From Trileptium ribeirensis (Eukaryota > Nematoda > Enoplea > Enoplida > Thoracostomopsidae), in the NCBI GenBank assembly GCA_030248225.1, contig JASANE010001655.1, positions 16,794-80,793 of the forward strand: a DNA stretch of 64,000 nt. The letters run 5' to 3'. Both the position numbers and the translations under genes were made by a program. Each line of letters starts with the position of its first letter. Within the stretch, counting starts at the first letter, position 1. Of this stretch, positions 36,370 through 49,300 are shown piece after piece. The notes below the pieces were generated by a model. It was not told where the DNA came from, made no database searches, and saw nothing but the letters and a program-made list of their open reading frames with translations.

Positions 36370-37794
36370 AACTACTGATAGTGAGAAGAACTGTGCGAGT
36401 GAGGTATCTAAAAATTAACACGATTGGAAAATCGCAATTAAAACTATCAATAAATAGCAACCTAAATAATAATCATAATACGACAGCAATGCTAAAAATT
36501 GCAGTTTCGCGGTCAAAGAACGAGTTCTATTTGACTAAAAACAACTATTATTACAACATCAGTGGAGATCTCTATAGAGGTTTCAGATGTTAGTTTCACT
36601 ATAGCTAGGATTAGGCCATGTCACTTTCCTGGTAAGCCGGGCTTTAGAGTTAATATTACTCACTTCAAATAAATGGCTTACAGCTGTTATGTTCCATGCT
36701 CGGATTTAGAAAAACAGAATCTTCTTACTCTACTGGTGCCACTCGAATACATGTTCCGCCTCTTGAGAATGTTACTTCTGGCCCAGATGCACCATCTCCC
36801 AATTGTAACGGAACCAGACAACGTCGTAACCAAAACTAAGCAACTTGTCGAAGTTATGAACATATTTTTTCTTCGAGTACTATTATTATATTACTTTTGA
36901 GTTCCTTCCGCTTATCTCTCCCCCGACATCACGTTTGTTAGACACACAAGCTATCTTGGGCTCACTCATTATCCGCACATCAGGACTTGACATGCAAGGC
37001 TACAAATCCAAACCATACAACTTATGCTTGCAGTCTGAGAAACTACCACCGTCTATAATATCTAACAGTATAAAGGGACAGACGCATGTGAAATTCTTAC
37101 TGCCATAGCTATTTTGACTGCAACTATTCTTTGAGATTGATTCTGAACAAAAAACCAACATCATTCTAATTCGGCAGAGTTTCTTCACAAAGCTTACATT
37201 ATGACTTGACTGACTACCACCTAAACGCTTTATTACAGACTTTCAACAGGCCAACTGCTTTACTGTGGTAGCTCAAATTACTGTACTTTCTATTCCTTAT
37301 AATCGGCATTATACAATTTGAGCAACGACATATTTATCACCATCTAATTCTTCTATTAGTCAAATTCATGGTCATATTTTAAGACAATAGTTCAAAATAT
37401 ATAATATAGTTCACGCTGGTCCATATTTATAACAAATCTTGAGCATTGCAGTGACAAGCTAAATATCCAACAACAAAGTCTGAGACATGATTTGAGCTGA
37501 ACAATGCCATGTCACAAACTGTTTCGTCAACAGCAGTGTCATCGTCGAGCTTTATTTTTAACTGAAGCAGCACTGTATTCCATACAGCAGAATTCGCCAT
37601 ACATTCGTAACCTATCTCATAAACGGTAAAGATGGAATCAAGTTCTACTTGCGTACATTTTTGAATCCCTAAAATCGAGACTGTATCGTCCGCGACATAA
37701 TTGACAACAAAACCGCAAAGCATTCCGTCGAAGACAAGTGCTAAAACAAATTCTACAGCAGAGGTACCATTTTAATATTTGATAAGGTAGCGCT
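36370..37794. other. Region between integrase and 3' LTR of gypsy element 1
   Basis: 1.4 kb with no recognised env domain on the plus strand. A minus-strand frame of 98 codons at 37427-37723 is open with varied composition but matches no family I know. Confidence 0.5.
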
Positions 37795-38195
37795 CGTAAA
37801 ATGAGTGAGGAGCGTGGTGGGCGCTATAACTATGGTACAATGGATTAATAGATTGGCGTGCGAAAAGTTGTTTGAACGGTTGTTGAAATTACCACCTTCA
37901 TGAATAGTGATTGTAAATTGTGGAAAATTTTGTATATAATTCATGCAAGGTATGGCAGCTAGGTGGTAAGATGTTTTGCTTGTATTTAAACGTGGCGCTT
38001 GGAAAAACAGATGAGATTTTGTTTTTGAAATGACACGGTACTGGTTGATTTTGTTGTTTTTGATAATTCCTGTTGGCCTACCATTCCGTGCAGTCTACTT
38101 ATTTATTTTTTCCGCAAAAAGTAGGCTTTTCTGTAACTGTGCATTTTACCTATGCATGAAGTCTTATAAACTTACCTGCCTAATAAGCGTCACAA
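37795..38195 (+). repeat. 3' LTR of gypsy element 1
   Basis: Diverged counterpart of 32905-33330. The extensive mismatch between the two shows that the insertion is old. Confidence 0.7.
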
Positions 38196-38319
38196 TATGT
38201 TGTCCTCCGAAAAAATCTTGCTAATAGCATGGATATTTTTAATTTTTTCAGATATTTCCAGCAAAATAAGATTAGCAAGCTAACAACTGCACATTTTGTA
38301 CCACTGTGATAAATTATTT

Positions 38320-38478
38320 AGTAACATATCTAATAGTAATATCCATATCCATATCTAATATCCATATAGTAATATCTAATAGTAGTATCTAATAGTAATA
38401 TCTAATAGTAGTATCTAATAGTAATATCTAATAGTAATATCCATATCCATATCTAATAGTAATATCTAATAGTAACAG
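38320..38478 (+). repeat. 13-bp AT-rich minisatellite
   Basis: About nine copies of CTAATAGTAATAT (alternating with CTAATAGTAGTAT), interrupted by CCATATCCATAT words. Confidence 0.9.
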
Positions 38479-39033
38479 CACATTAGTTTGCGTACACAAC
38501 TATTAATCATACAACCCAGACTAGATTGTTAAATTCTCGCATCGAGCTTGTCAAACAAATTAATTTTGGCCTTAAATGATTAGCTAATCGATATTTAGTC
38601 TTTGGCTTGGCTATACCATTAATGTCCACTTCTATCAAGTAGGAAAAGTCCACAGTTGAAAGCGTGTGATAGTTGAGTTAGCCATGTTGTGTATATTTGA
38701 ACAGGACTTGCTATTCAGCCGCGTTGTGACAAATTTTTGTTACACTAAAAATTTTCGGAAATCTTGTATCTACACAACCCATTTAGATCTGTTTTGTGAA
38801 AAAAGTGGTTTTTGGTGCTGAAATAACCAATAGTTTATGGTCGGTGTCAGAAAATGTGAAAAACTACATTCATAAAGTATTATACATTCCTGAAATAATA
38901 CAATTGAACGATGATGCGTATTGGTTAATGAAAAAATTGTCTTTAAATTAAATTAAAGGTTAATCCATACCGACAGCGACAGAAGTTTGCTGCTGTTATC
39001 GTTGGCTTTGCCAACGATTGGAACTGCAAGAGC

Positions 39034-42000
39034 CTCTCAGCCGCGAACGCCACATTGATCAAAACCTGCGGTTATCGAATATTAGAATGCCGGTTCAACA
39101 GTTCAACAAATGGTATCCAATTAGCGATTCCTCATTGCCGACGTAGCTAAACCTATATTGTTTACCGATTTTCACTGTGCAGTCAAGTTAACAATCAACG
39201 GCAGCGACAACGCATGTCGAGTAGCCGTCCGTCACGTCCAACGATTGATACACACAACAGCAATGGTAAACAACAGCGATCTGGTAATTAAAGCTTGACG
39301 GCTCAATGACACGAGATCCTTCGTTTCAGAGCTGTTGGTACAATTTAAAGTTCGAGAACCCAGCAACCAACGCTCCAGTCACGCGACCAATTCAGTTTAA
39401 CACTGTTACTCATGTACCACCGTGCTTTGCAAAGCCGCGAAAAATGTTCGGCGATAAACTACAGGCAACAAAGGATGAGTACGCATGCAGTACTCATGCG
39501 TACTAGTATTGTTAAACAGGAGAGTCGCCCTAGCCAACGCTACTTCATGCTGTTAAGAAATCTCCGTAGCAATGGTGGACTGTGGCAACTGTCCAATCCT
39601 CAATATTTACACAGTACCTGATCGTTATCCTCATCTACACCACCAACGAATTGCTTGGATGTCGAGAGTTTACCAGCCTGGATTGCGTCAAAGCGTTTCT
39701 TCAGATTCCGATAGCACCAGAAGATATCAAAAATACGGCTATTACAACACTATTCGTCATGTTCTTCTACCGAACTGTGCCGTTTGGTATGCGGAACGGT
39801 TCGAACAATTTTCAAGTCCTGATGGATCACTCATGCCTGGAAATGCCTAGCATGAAAAAGAACATCGACGATATACTCCCGTCAAGGGTATCCGAAGATA
39901 CAGGAACCGCGCATTCGCACATCTCGTCAAATATAGACTCATGCTTGAGTCTACAATAGGTGCGGACACCTGGGTTGTTCTATTGTTAAGTCATTTCATG
40001 ATCGTAAACAATATGAACGATTTCCCTTCTACACGCTCTGCGATCAGGGATTGCGATCAACGATTTGCAATGCAGCAACACGTAGACGCTTTTCGCGTCA
40101 CTATTTTGTGATTAATCGTATTGTTCTGACCGTGTACAAATGAAAACACGATTGCCATTCGCGTTTTTTCTCGTATGGTGTAATAAACAAATATCCCGAG
40201 AAGATTGCTGTATGCTTCACTATGTCATTTGATAAACACGGACAAATGTTCGAAATGGACAAATGTGTACGAACGCAAATTCCATTTGTATATACCAGAG
40301 CCCATGTTTGCATGCTGAAAAATGCGAATACCAATGGCAAATAATGACCGCGAATTTCTACGCGAATAAATTCGTGATTTTGACAAAAGAACAATCTTGG
40401 TGCACCCACCTAAAATGGGCTCACGCTTCAAACTTAAACGAGCTAAATGCGAATTCTTCAAGAAGACAGTCGAATTTGTCGGCGCTGATGTATGTACTAA
40501 TAGAATCCACCCAATCGCGCGAAATATAGAGGCGACCACCCAATTTCCACAGCCATAGACGCTCAGCGAGTTGCAACAATTCTTTTGTCTGCGTGGTACT
40601 TACCACAGATTCAACGTAAACTACTCCTGAATCGCCACACTGTTCACCAACTTGAGAAAAACTACGAGATCGGCCAAAGGATCGAATGCTGCAAACAAAG
40701 CGACAACGTGGCTGAGCAATCTTTCTCAGCCAGAAACATTTCGACAGGGTTATCGCACGCGGCGGTTGCACAAGTTCAAGGGACGCCGGCGGTTGATCAA
40801 ATCGCAGATGGTTAAATCGTTGATCAACATCCACAAACGGTTTTTACGACAATATCGCTGCCTATTCGATGGTCATCTATCACCGGCAAACAAACCAGGT
40901 ACTACGACAAGAATCGTCCAAATTTCGATGATGGGTAGTTGTCCTCTTTCACGGCCTCTGACATCCAGGCTACATGACAAAGTTGGCTATGATTAACCAA
41001 TCGAATGTTTGGCCGGAAATGAGAAAAGCCATTTGTAATATCATCAAAACTTATATGGATTGCCAAGCCGCGAATATCGTCCGCCACACAAAGAAGCCAT
41101 CGAATCGACACCGATAAAACAACGGTATGCCACGATTCACGTCGATATCGTTGATCCGAGTCACGGTGAGCTATATACCGCCACGATAATTGACCTGTAT
41201 TCTCGATGGCCTGAACTCTTGCCTGCAAGCGACATTTTATTGGCTACAGCCTCCGACAAACTTGTCCAAGTATGACTATATCGCTTTAGAGTTCCCACTG
41301 TCATCGTCGCCGACGCTAAAGCGCAATTCTTGTCTGCCTTATTGAAGCACGTAATGTCGAAGTTAGGCATCAAACGACAGCTGTATATCACCCGCCGTCG
41401 AACGCCGCAATCGAATGTTTTCACCGTACGCTGAAGACAGCGCTGCTAGCGCGCTGCATAGACCGGGAATGATTTCGTAATATCCCGGTCGTGCTTCTTG
41501 ATATTCATTAACCGTCATCGACTCAGTATTTTCCGCGACACTACACAGGCTAGATGATTGCATTCACCTTCCTGGACCCTTGCTTTGCTACGCTAAAGAA
41601 CCACGATCATAGATATTCCCGCCATCTGCCAACGATTTGCGAATAAAATCGACATTATAGATGATTGCGACTATTCTCTCACGTCATGAACATCGCACGA
41701 AACCGACAAGCTCGACTAGGTAGCCTGAACGAAATTTCCCAGTTATCCTTGGTAGCCAGCGCTCCAAATCGAGGTTAGAAACACACGACTCGAGGGCAAA
41801 TATCTACGTCCAAACAAGATTGTCATCAAATTTTTGGGAAGTGGAAGATTTGCGTCTGTCAAACGTCTTCACGTTCGTTGGTAATATTAGACCGACCACG
41901 GTGGTACCAAACATCGGGGTGTCCAACATCCAACTCTCGAAGCCAACCACCGGCTCCAGAGAACGGCCGCTCGGACGCGTTTACCAACATCAACACTGTA

Positions 42001-42150
42001 TGGTACCTCGCAGATTCAGTAGTAGACAGCTCCACAACTATAGCCTGCGCTGCGTCGACGCGGCCATCAATATGCTGCGGATACAGATCGACAGCACAAA
42101 TCGGTTCAATTTTGATGCTAATAAAATTCAATGGCCCAACTGATCTTACG
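39034..42150 (+). mobile_element. Ty3/gypsy element 2 (decayed): protease, RT, RNase H, integrase
   Basis: Domain remnants lie in gypsy order. Protease flap LSAANATLIKTCGYRIL at 39034 and IADVAKPIL at about 39138. RT FTSLDCVKAFLQIPIAPEDI, VPFGMRNG and NIDDIL (39582-39959). RT end KLKRAKCEFFKKTVEFVGAD, then LSELQQFFCLRGTYHRF (40430-40630). Integrase WPEMRKAICNIIKTYMDCQ (about 41010), HVDIVDPSHGE and DLYSRWPE (41130-41220), VADAKAQF (41311), ECFHRTLKTAL (41414 on). Frames shift repeatedly. LTRs were not found. Base composition is more GC-rich than element 1. Confidence 0.85.
39958..40411. mobile_element. 454-bp TIR element nested in gypsy 2 RT
   Basis: Interrupts the RT between its catalytic domain (ending LSLQ) and the downstream KLKRAKCEF block. 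Ends: left AGGTGCGGACACC..TTGTTCTATTG; right in reverse complement AGGTGGGTGCACC..TTGTTCTTTTG; 21 of 28 positions match. No clear target-site duplication, no coding capacity. Confidence 0.7.
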
Positions 42151-42885
42151 ATTGGGGCAAGATTACGTGGCAGCACAAAACCAGTTTGAGGGGACCAGAA
42201 TATTCCAAATGTGTTTAAATCCTTAAAAACCAGGAATGAATCTCTGGAACCGTTCGGATAATACGTTCAATATTACCTATATAAGCAAGACCAACTTTGC
42301 TCTTGTGCTTCAGTTGTTCTTTTCGTCAGTTAGTCAAATACTGCTTCCAGCAAGCCCTGTTTGTTGTTTTTATTTGTTGTTTTGTCGTTTCGTATTAAAT
42401 TCCAGACGAAGTAAGAACAACGGGTATTGCAGAAATTACGTAATCGGCTAGATCAGAACCAGCATTATTTGAAGAAAATGCATACGAACACAACCTAATA
42501 ACAATGGAAATGACTTGGCCATATTTTTGTATTTTATTAACGAAAATATAGGAATAATAATTTTATTACTATGTTTACTCAAACTATTGCTGTTATTGTT
42601 ACAGAATGTTCCGCTTTCTAAAATATATTTATTGTAAATTCCCACTGAAACTATTATTCACACGCTAACATTTCTTGATTAAAATTTTCACAATGTGTGA
42701 CCGCCACATAATATGCAAAAGTACAAGAAGATAAACTCGCAGTAAAATGTAAACTAGATTTTAACACGATCACAACTGTATTTTGTGAGTCGGCGCAGAG
42801 CGTAAAATGATTTTATCCATAAATCCATTGAGCTTTTGCACTATCATGATATAAAATCAATCGCTAATAGCGATGTTCACACGGT

Positions 42886-42891
42886 TTTATT
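42886..42891 (-). promoter_or_regulatory. Poly(A) signal of gene B
   Basis: AATAAA on the minus strand, 14 nt beyond the stop codon of gene B. If used, the 3' untranslated region would be only a few dozen nucleotides. Confidence 0.6.
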
Positions 42892-42905
42892 ACAAATCGA
42901 TACAA

Positions 42906-43329
42906 TTAATTTTCGTAATAATTTTCCGGCATTGTTCCAGACACAAACATCGGCTTAAGATTTAGACGCTGGCACCACGTGTCGTACTCCATTTTTTTTG
43001 ACATTGAAAACTTTTGAACGTGTTGTTGCGCCAATACTGAACTGCTCATCGGAGTTCCAGACTGACTATCTTTTTTCAAATATACAACTGATTTCTCCAT
43101 ATACGAATCAATAGTTAACGTATGATCAAAACAAAAACCGATATAGTCGAGGATTGTTGATAATATCTGTCGTGGATTGTTGAGAAATGCTTCATAGTTA
43201 ACAGTATGAATCGACATTCCGTGTCTTATAATATCCTGGCTTGTTGCATAAATTGGCGCAATCATGTAGTAAGCGATAAAGTCGGACAGACAATACGGCT
43301 TTGTCAGATGATTGAACGATGGATGAACC
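42906..43329 (-). CDS. Gene B exon 6 (C-terminus, stop)
   Basis: 424 nt after TATTTAAG. Encodes VHPSFNHLTKPYCLSDF, KDSQSGTPMSSSVLAQQ and EYDTWCQRLNLKPMFVSG, and ends TAA at 42906-42908. Confidence 0.88.
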
Positions 43330-46300
43330 CTTAAATAAACCAAAATTTAACTTCTTGACTGTAACTTGGTATATTACGACAAGTTAGAAGGGTGTAAGGC
43401 TTATAGTAGAACGGCCGTGACAGACTTTGGTTTTTCGCAGTCTACAGAATATTTGGATTCGAGAAAAATCAAATTTTTGCACAAAATAATATATTTTCTT
43501 TGAGTGTAAGCCAGCTGCAGTCCACCTGTCAAAATGCAGGTTTCATAGAAAAACCCGTTCGGTAATGCGGCGTTTACGTTATAAGTTGCCCGCCAAGTGG
43601 AAGTTTTGTCCACGTACAGCCTACATTAACACCGTTAACGATATAGAGTACCGAAAACCAACACTATATTCTAAGCAATTACATATGGTGTTTCGGACAC
43701 CCTTAGCATATATATATGGTGTCATGGACACCCTAAACTTCTAGCTATCGGTGATAAAAATCTTTTTGGGAAGATGCCTTGTTGTTTTCCAGTAGCAGGG
43801 AGTTTATACAGTACACGCTGTGACCATGCACTTCCTACGTAAAGCTTTAAACGGCATGGTTTATGGGATACAATCAATTAGGCTGAATAATCCGAATTTT
43901 CACTTAGCTAATTTTCTCTCCTTTTTTAAGCAACTGTTCAAACATAGTTCGAAGACACCATAGTGTAATAAACACGGTATATGCGACACCATTACTTGTG
44001 CTGCATAGTATGGTCCTTATGACTACCATGCACCATGGTATGGTCGTGATCACACAGGGGCAAATCTTCTACATTTATAACGTAAATTTCTCATAAGCGG
44101 GCAGTATTGTCTCGTTCAGTCGTTCATCTGAATGTAAGAAATTTTTGTCTCTGGCAGCGAGTTATAAGAGATAAAATCTGTCGCAGCTGTCTGATAGGTT
44201 TTCAAACCTTATATCTATTTTTGGCTGGAGGAGATTTTAGTCTACAGCAGCAACACAACTAAAATCCTTAATAGCTATCGGAAAGGTATTTTAGTGTCTT
44301 GTGTCCATTATTAAAGTCTTTTACAATTATTTTTAAGAGCTATAAGTTTTTTCAGTTAGTCATAGAAGGCTAAAGACTTTTTAGTTGTCTATAAGAGATT
44401 TAAATTAAGAATATAAATTAAGAATACAAGTAGCTTTAGAGACAATAATTTCTAATAGCCTCCTATAAGAGACTAAAATATTATACAGCCAGCCGTAAAC
44501 GATTTTCGTCTTTTACGATCGGTTGCTAAAGACAAAACTGCTCGTTTTTCGCACACATGTTTCTGTGACATTTACTAAACGAAAGAAGCAGATTTTAAAT
44601 TCTGACAAAAATGAATTTACGAGAAATGATTGAAAATTTTACTTAATATATTGTACATTTGCTTAAGTTCCAGTGTAATTTGGCAGATAATGTATGTTTT
44701 GTAATGTAAAGATATAGAAAAATTCCATTCAAAATTTACCTTGGAGATACCAGATTGGGCATAAGCATCGACACAATAATGTTCATATAGTAGCAGTAGC
44801 GCATTCCCGTATAGTGAACAAACTTAAACGGTCCTGTTGTTGTTATCATTGCACGTTCGAGCGAAGCTAGAGTCTTGTCCACGTTGCTGAAATCATAACA
44901 GATTTGAACTACGGTATTTTTGGCGCCTTTAAAATTGCGCAAGATTGCGAATTGTTGGTAAGCAATTAAATCTTAGTTGGCTGATATTTCTGTATAAGCA
45001 CATCTCTTTTGAGCTGGCCGTATTACACTTCGGTGTGATCACACCAACATTCTTTAACACGGTTTTTGACCGGGCGAAGTTTAATTAATACTTAATTGGA
45101 AACGGATATGAATTGGTTATTTAGCCTTATACTAAGCGTAATTTGGATGATTATACGAATTCTATGTATCATCGCCAGCGTAGTTGCTATATTGTGACCT
45201 GGTTTAGAATACTTTTGTTTGACATCCATATTTATATGATATCCAGATATACCCTCAGTCCCGCCTTGTTATAAAACACAGGTTCTGTTCAAAAATTGGT
45301 TTATATTCGTTTATACATATCGTAACATGGATAATGACCAATGGTGTCAGACAGGCTGCACTGTAACTTTTTAATTCCGTCAATTCTCACTTCGAAAGCA
45401 GTTGTAAGTCTTTAGCTCAAGCTTTATATGAATATATTGTTTGTCAATTTCCTATAAAAATATGTATATCAATGTTGTTATAAATCTCTGTTTACTGCAT
45501 CTAAGATTTAGAGACGAACAAACTGCCCCTAAACTTGATATGAACTAAAACCTAAATTTTGCAGTTCCGTTCATAACGGGGTAGCACGGGTCACAGGCCA
45601 AAATTTTCACCTCTATTCTGATCACGAACATACATTGTCACTTCAAGCTAAAATCCAAATTCAAACAAGATGTATTGATGTCCGCCAATATTAAGTCATG
45701 ACAACCAGTTATTCGATTTGTATCACATGGATAACTTTTTAAGATAAATAAAAAAAACAGGAACCTTCTAAAATTGAATATAATTTTCGTTTCTGGAAAT
45801 AATCGTTGCACTGCTGCGGTAAGATACACCATGTTTTGTCGCGGTTTTATCAGTAATATTTCGCCAGTCGGACTGCTGAATTCTAGCGCAAATTTAGCGA
45901 TAATCGTTCGAAGTGCGTTGTCAATGACGTTTTGATCTAGAACGCTTTCTGATGCCATCGACGCCAAATTAGTAAAACAATCTGGTTCACTGAGAACAAC
46001 TAGCCTAGAAAAAACGTATTTATATTTTCAATTTATGTATGAAATGTTTTATAATGTGTTTCCTATGATTCCAATGTGACAATGGGTATTTTCAGTTTAC
46101 CTGATACTGAGATTATACCACTTAAATCAGCAGTATACACCGTCGGTATAGTATATATAAACTTTTGTCTCTCACTGTCAATGTGTCTTGGCCAAAAACG
46201 GTTATCTAATAGCCTAGCCCCTGGCAACACAAACACTTAGTCTTGAGCAATGGAATTTTCCTGGAATGTCCTTACCCCATTGACAATATTGATATTAAAA

Positions 46301-49300
46301 CACCAAAACTGTATACGAAGAGTGCACTCAAAATGCTACTGCTGAATAGTTTTCTATTTTCTCTACACTGTCGTTTTGATTAATAATAATTTATAATCAG
46401 TCAGCCTGACGTGATCCCGTGTAGACTTGAAAAGAGCGTTAATTTTTAGGTTCGGCTCAGCTGGACTAGTTTTCCTCAAACAAATACGTCGGCTCTACTC
46501 GTCAAATTAGGCTCAGCACAGCTCGAAAAAGCTCGTTAACAAATTCAGAAACCAGCCCGATTCCAACCTAGCTTAGAGAACCCATGCAGTTTAGTAGGCT
46601 CAATGCTTTAAAGTTACCCATATAAGATAAGCGCTCAGCACCAAGTTAAGCATGGGCTACTAAGCTCACATCCCATCCATGTTCTTGAACCACCGATTTA
46701 TATCCCGCCCAGGTTCAGTAACTTATACCCCACCACTAAGGTTCCAGAACGCTCAGGTTCATGGACCAACAAATATACACCCATCCATCTTCATGGACCA
46801 CCAAAGTACACTTCACCTATGTTAATAGACCGCTATCTCAGACTAACTCTCAGGTTCATGGACTACTAACGTCAGACAAAAATTTAAAAATTCTCCGAGC
46901 ATCGACGTAAGAGAAGGGCCCGCAGTAGGTACTCACTCGCACAAAGCACTCAACGCCGCTTAGGCCACCACCACAGGACTCCTCACCCTGCCCCCTTCCG
47001 CGGAAAATACTCCGCCCCCATGGTGCGTGAGACTCAACCCGCGCCGAACTCGCGCCCAGAATTTCAACAGTGGTAGTTCGCAGCACCAAAAGTTTAAGGC
47101 AAAATAGGGAGGGCGGTGGTTTTCCCCCTGACCTGCCCTTCTTCTCTTCCCTTCACTTAGCTAATGTTGGAGGGGAGAGCCGCCAACCCTTGTATCCACG
47201 CCTGGTAACGTGTAATTTGGTGGTCTCCGTGAATATGGAAGGTGTGTAAGCTTGGTCGTCTAAGCACATGGGCGGGGCAGTCTTGTTTATGCTCCATTTG
47301 GAGGTCATAAACCTGGGAGGGCTTAGGCAAAAACGTACCGTGGACGGAAAAAAACTAAAAACTGAAGACTGTCACACTATTCAGCATATTCGACCATCAT
47401 CAGCCCTTGATCATATGCGTTGCAAGCAAGATTATAATCCACAGTTTGAGGAAACGTGAAAACAATGTCACAGCCGTCAATTATTTTACATATATATTGA
47501 ATATATAGCTGCGTCAAACAAACTCAGCACTATCAATCAAGTGTCCATTGTGTGTATTAGAAGTAAAAACGAGCGTTATTTTTAAGCTCTGCTCGGCTCT
47601 GCTCACCCATAAAATTTCAGACTCGAAGCTCAGCTCGGTTCGTTGCTATTTTTGATGGTATGCTCGAAGTTCAATCTGATCCGATGTAGATCAATGTATC
47701 CGAAGACGGACTAGTCCAAACTGCCTACTCCTCACCTGGCCGCGATAGTTATGCAGTTATAGCAAATTAAAATAACTTTTATGTGCCTAGTGCGGACTCA
47801 ACAGTAATGAATTTATACTTTTATACTTAGCTAGGTGAATTTATACAAGATTTTGAATATCAATTTATACAACATTTGTAATTTTTGTGCAAAAACCGTA
47901 ACTGAGACAAAATTACTTTAAAGATACATGCCATGGTGGACTTAAGACTATATATTAGATTAATCTACTGGAAAGTGTCTAGATTACTTACGATACGATA
48001 CAGCAGTCAAACTGTAATTTTCGGCTGTCACACACTTGAAATAACACAGAGATTGCATAAGTTATTGTCCTTCTAAATATTTCGAGCGTTATCTATCAGT
48101 TGTTCTTAAAAATTCATTCAAACAAATTAAACACTATTACGTTTGCTCGTTATAATATAAAGATATTTCGGCTTTTCAACTCTAATGGCTACAAAAATAA
48201 TACATAATTTTATTCTACTTAAATCCAATGGGACTGGAGGAGGCTGACACAAGATAGAATGGCTTGGCAATCGTTGATTCGCACCGGCGACCCTACCTAG
48301 TAGGAAAAACCCCCAAAAAGAAGAATATTCTACTAAAAATCAATCACATTGCATTTACTTATCAGGAATTTGAAGCATTTGCGCAAGTAACGTTGACCCC
48401 GATCGCATAACGCTATTCAATATTACCAATCGTAATCGTTTTTTATCATGTTCGTTTCGTTGTGGCACAGCTGTTCTGGATACAGTTGAAAACTCAGCTT
48501 CGTGTAATCGACAAAAATCATCGATCCGTACACGTGCTAGATATTTTGCTTCACGAAAGCTTTCCAAATAGAGAAAGCAACATGACCTTGCTTGAAGGTC
48601 GCGTAACGTTTTCTAGATAAAAAAATTATTAAAAAATTTTAAAATAAATAAATTATGTTGTGATAAATTATAGCATCGCCACACCTTACACTTCCGTTTA
48701 CATTTCGTGTAGAAGCCAATGATACCAGTTCAACATGGTGTAGTTCTCTTTTCAGCGATATCAAAAGCTGATTCACAGTTAAAGATATATTTTCAGGATG
48801 TGTTTCTGAGAATAGCTACTGTCAACAAAACTTGGCTGGCAAACAATATATATAACAAGGTAAATTTACCATAGTGTTGTATAAATAAATGAATAAAACT
48901 AATCTACTTTTGTTTAAGTCAGTAACTTAGACGTGAATTATTGGTAAACTTTAGTTTAATTTTTTTCACACTATGCGTACCACATGGGGGTACAGCCCGC
49001 GATATTGATATCGCTGCAACAATCAGTAACACAGTAACCAGAGGTAAAATGTGGTAAACTTTCTGTTATCATCTATGACTTTTGGTCACGGCGCAAATTA
49101 CATTTTTTGTTTGCGTCACCGAGTTCAGGATCTTACATCTAGACGATGTGGCTAAAAATATTTTACATTTCAAAGTTTATTCCACGACATAGGCTAAATC
49201 TTGAAATTAATTGGAGTAGTTTGCCAATACTTGAGAATGGTTTATCAGACTTAACTTTTTTCGCTGTACCTTCGTCAGAATGTACTATACTTATAGTGCA

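Larger units (their letters stand above)
32905..38195 (+). mobile_element. Ty3/gypsy LTR retrotransposon 1 (decayed)
   Basis: About 5.3 kb bounded by two diverged direct repeats (32905-33330 and 37795-38195) that I read as LTRs, with a pol region between them in the order RT, RNase H, integrase. Many frameshifts and stops; inactive. The gag region was not recognised, and the 1.4 kb after integrase holds no clear env. Confidence 0.8.
44887..48358. other. Gene B introns 4 and 3 around exon 4
   Basis: Intron 4 (44887-45764) is plain AT-rich sequence. Intron 3 (46005-48358) contains the hAT-like element at 46428-47670 and otherwise nothing recognisable. Confidence 0.7.

Noticed and set aside
40101..40834. 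Several minus-strand frames of 100-137 codons
   Set aside because: Shadows of gypsy element 2 and its nested insert, whose coding direction is plus.
48213..48330. Possible tRNA-derived SINE with GGTGCGAATCA as B box (minus strand)
   Set aside because: No A box at the right distance and no tRNA-like folding.
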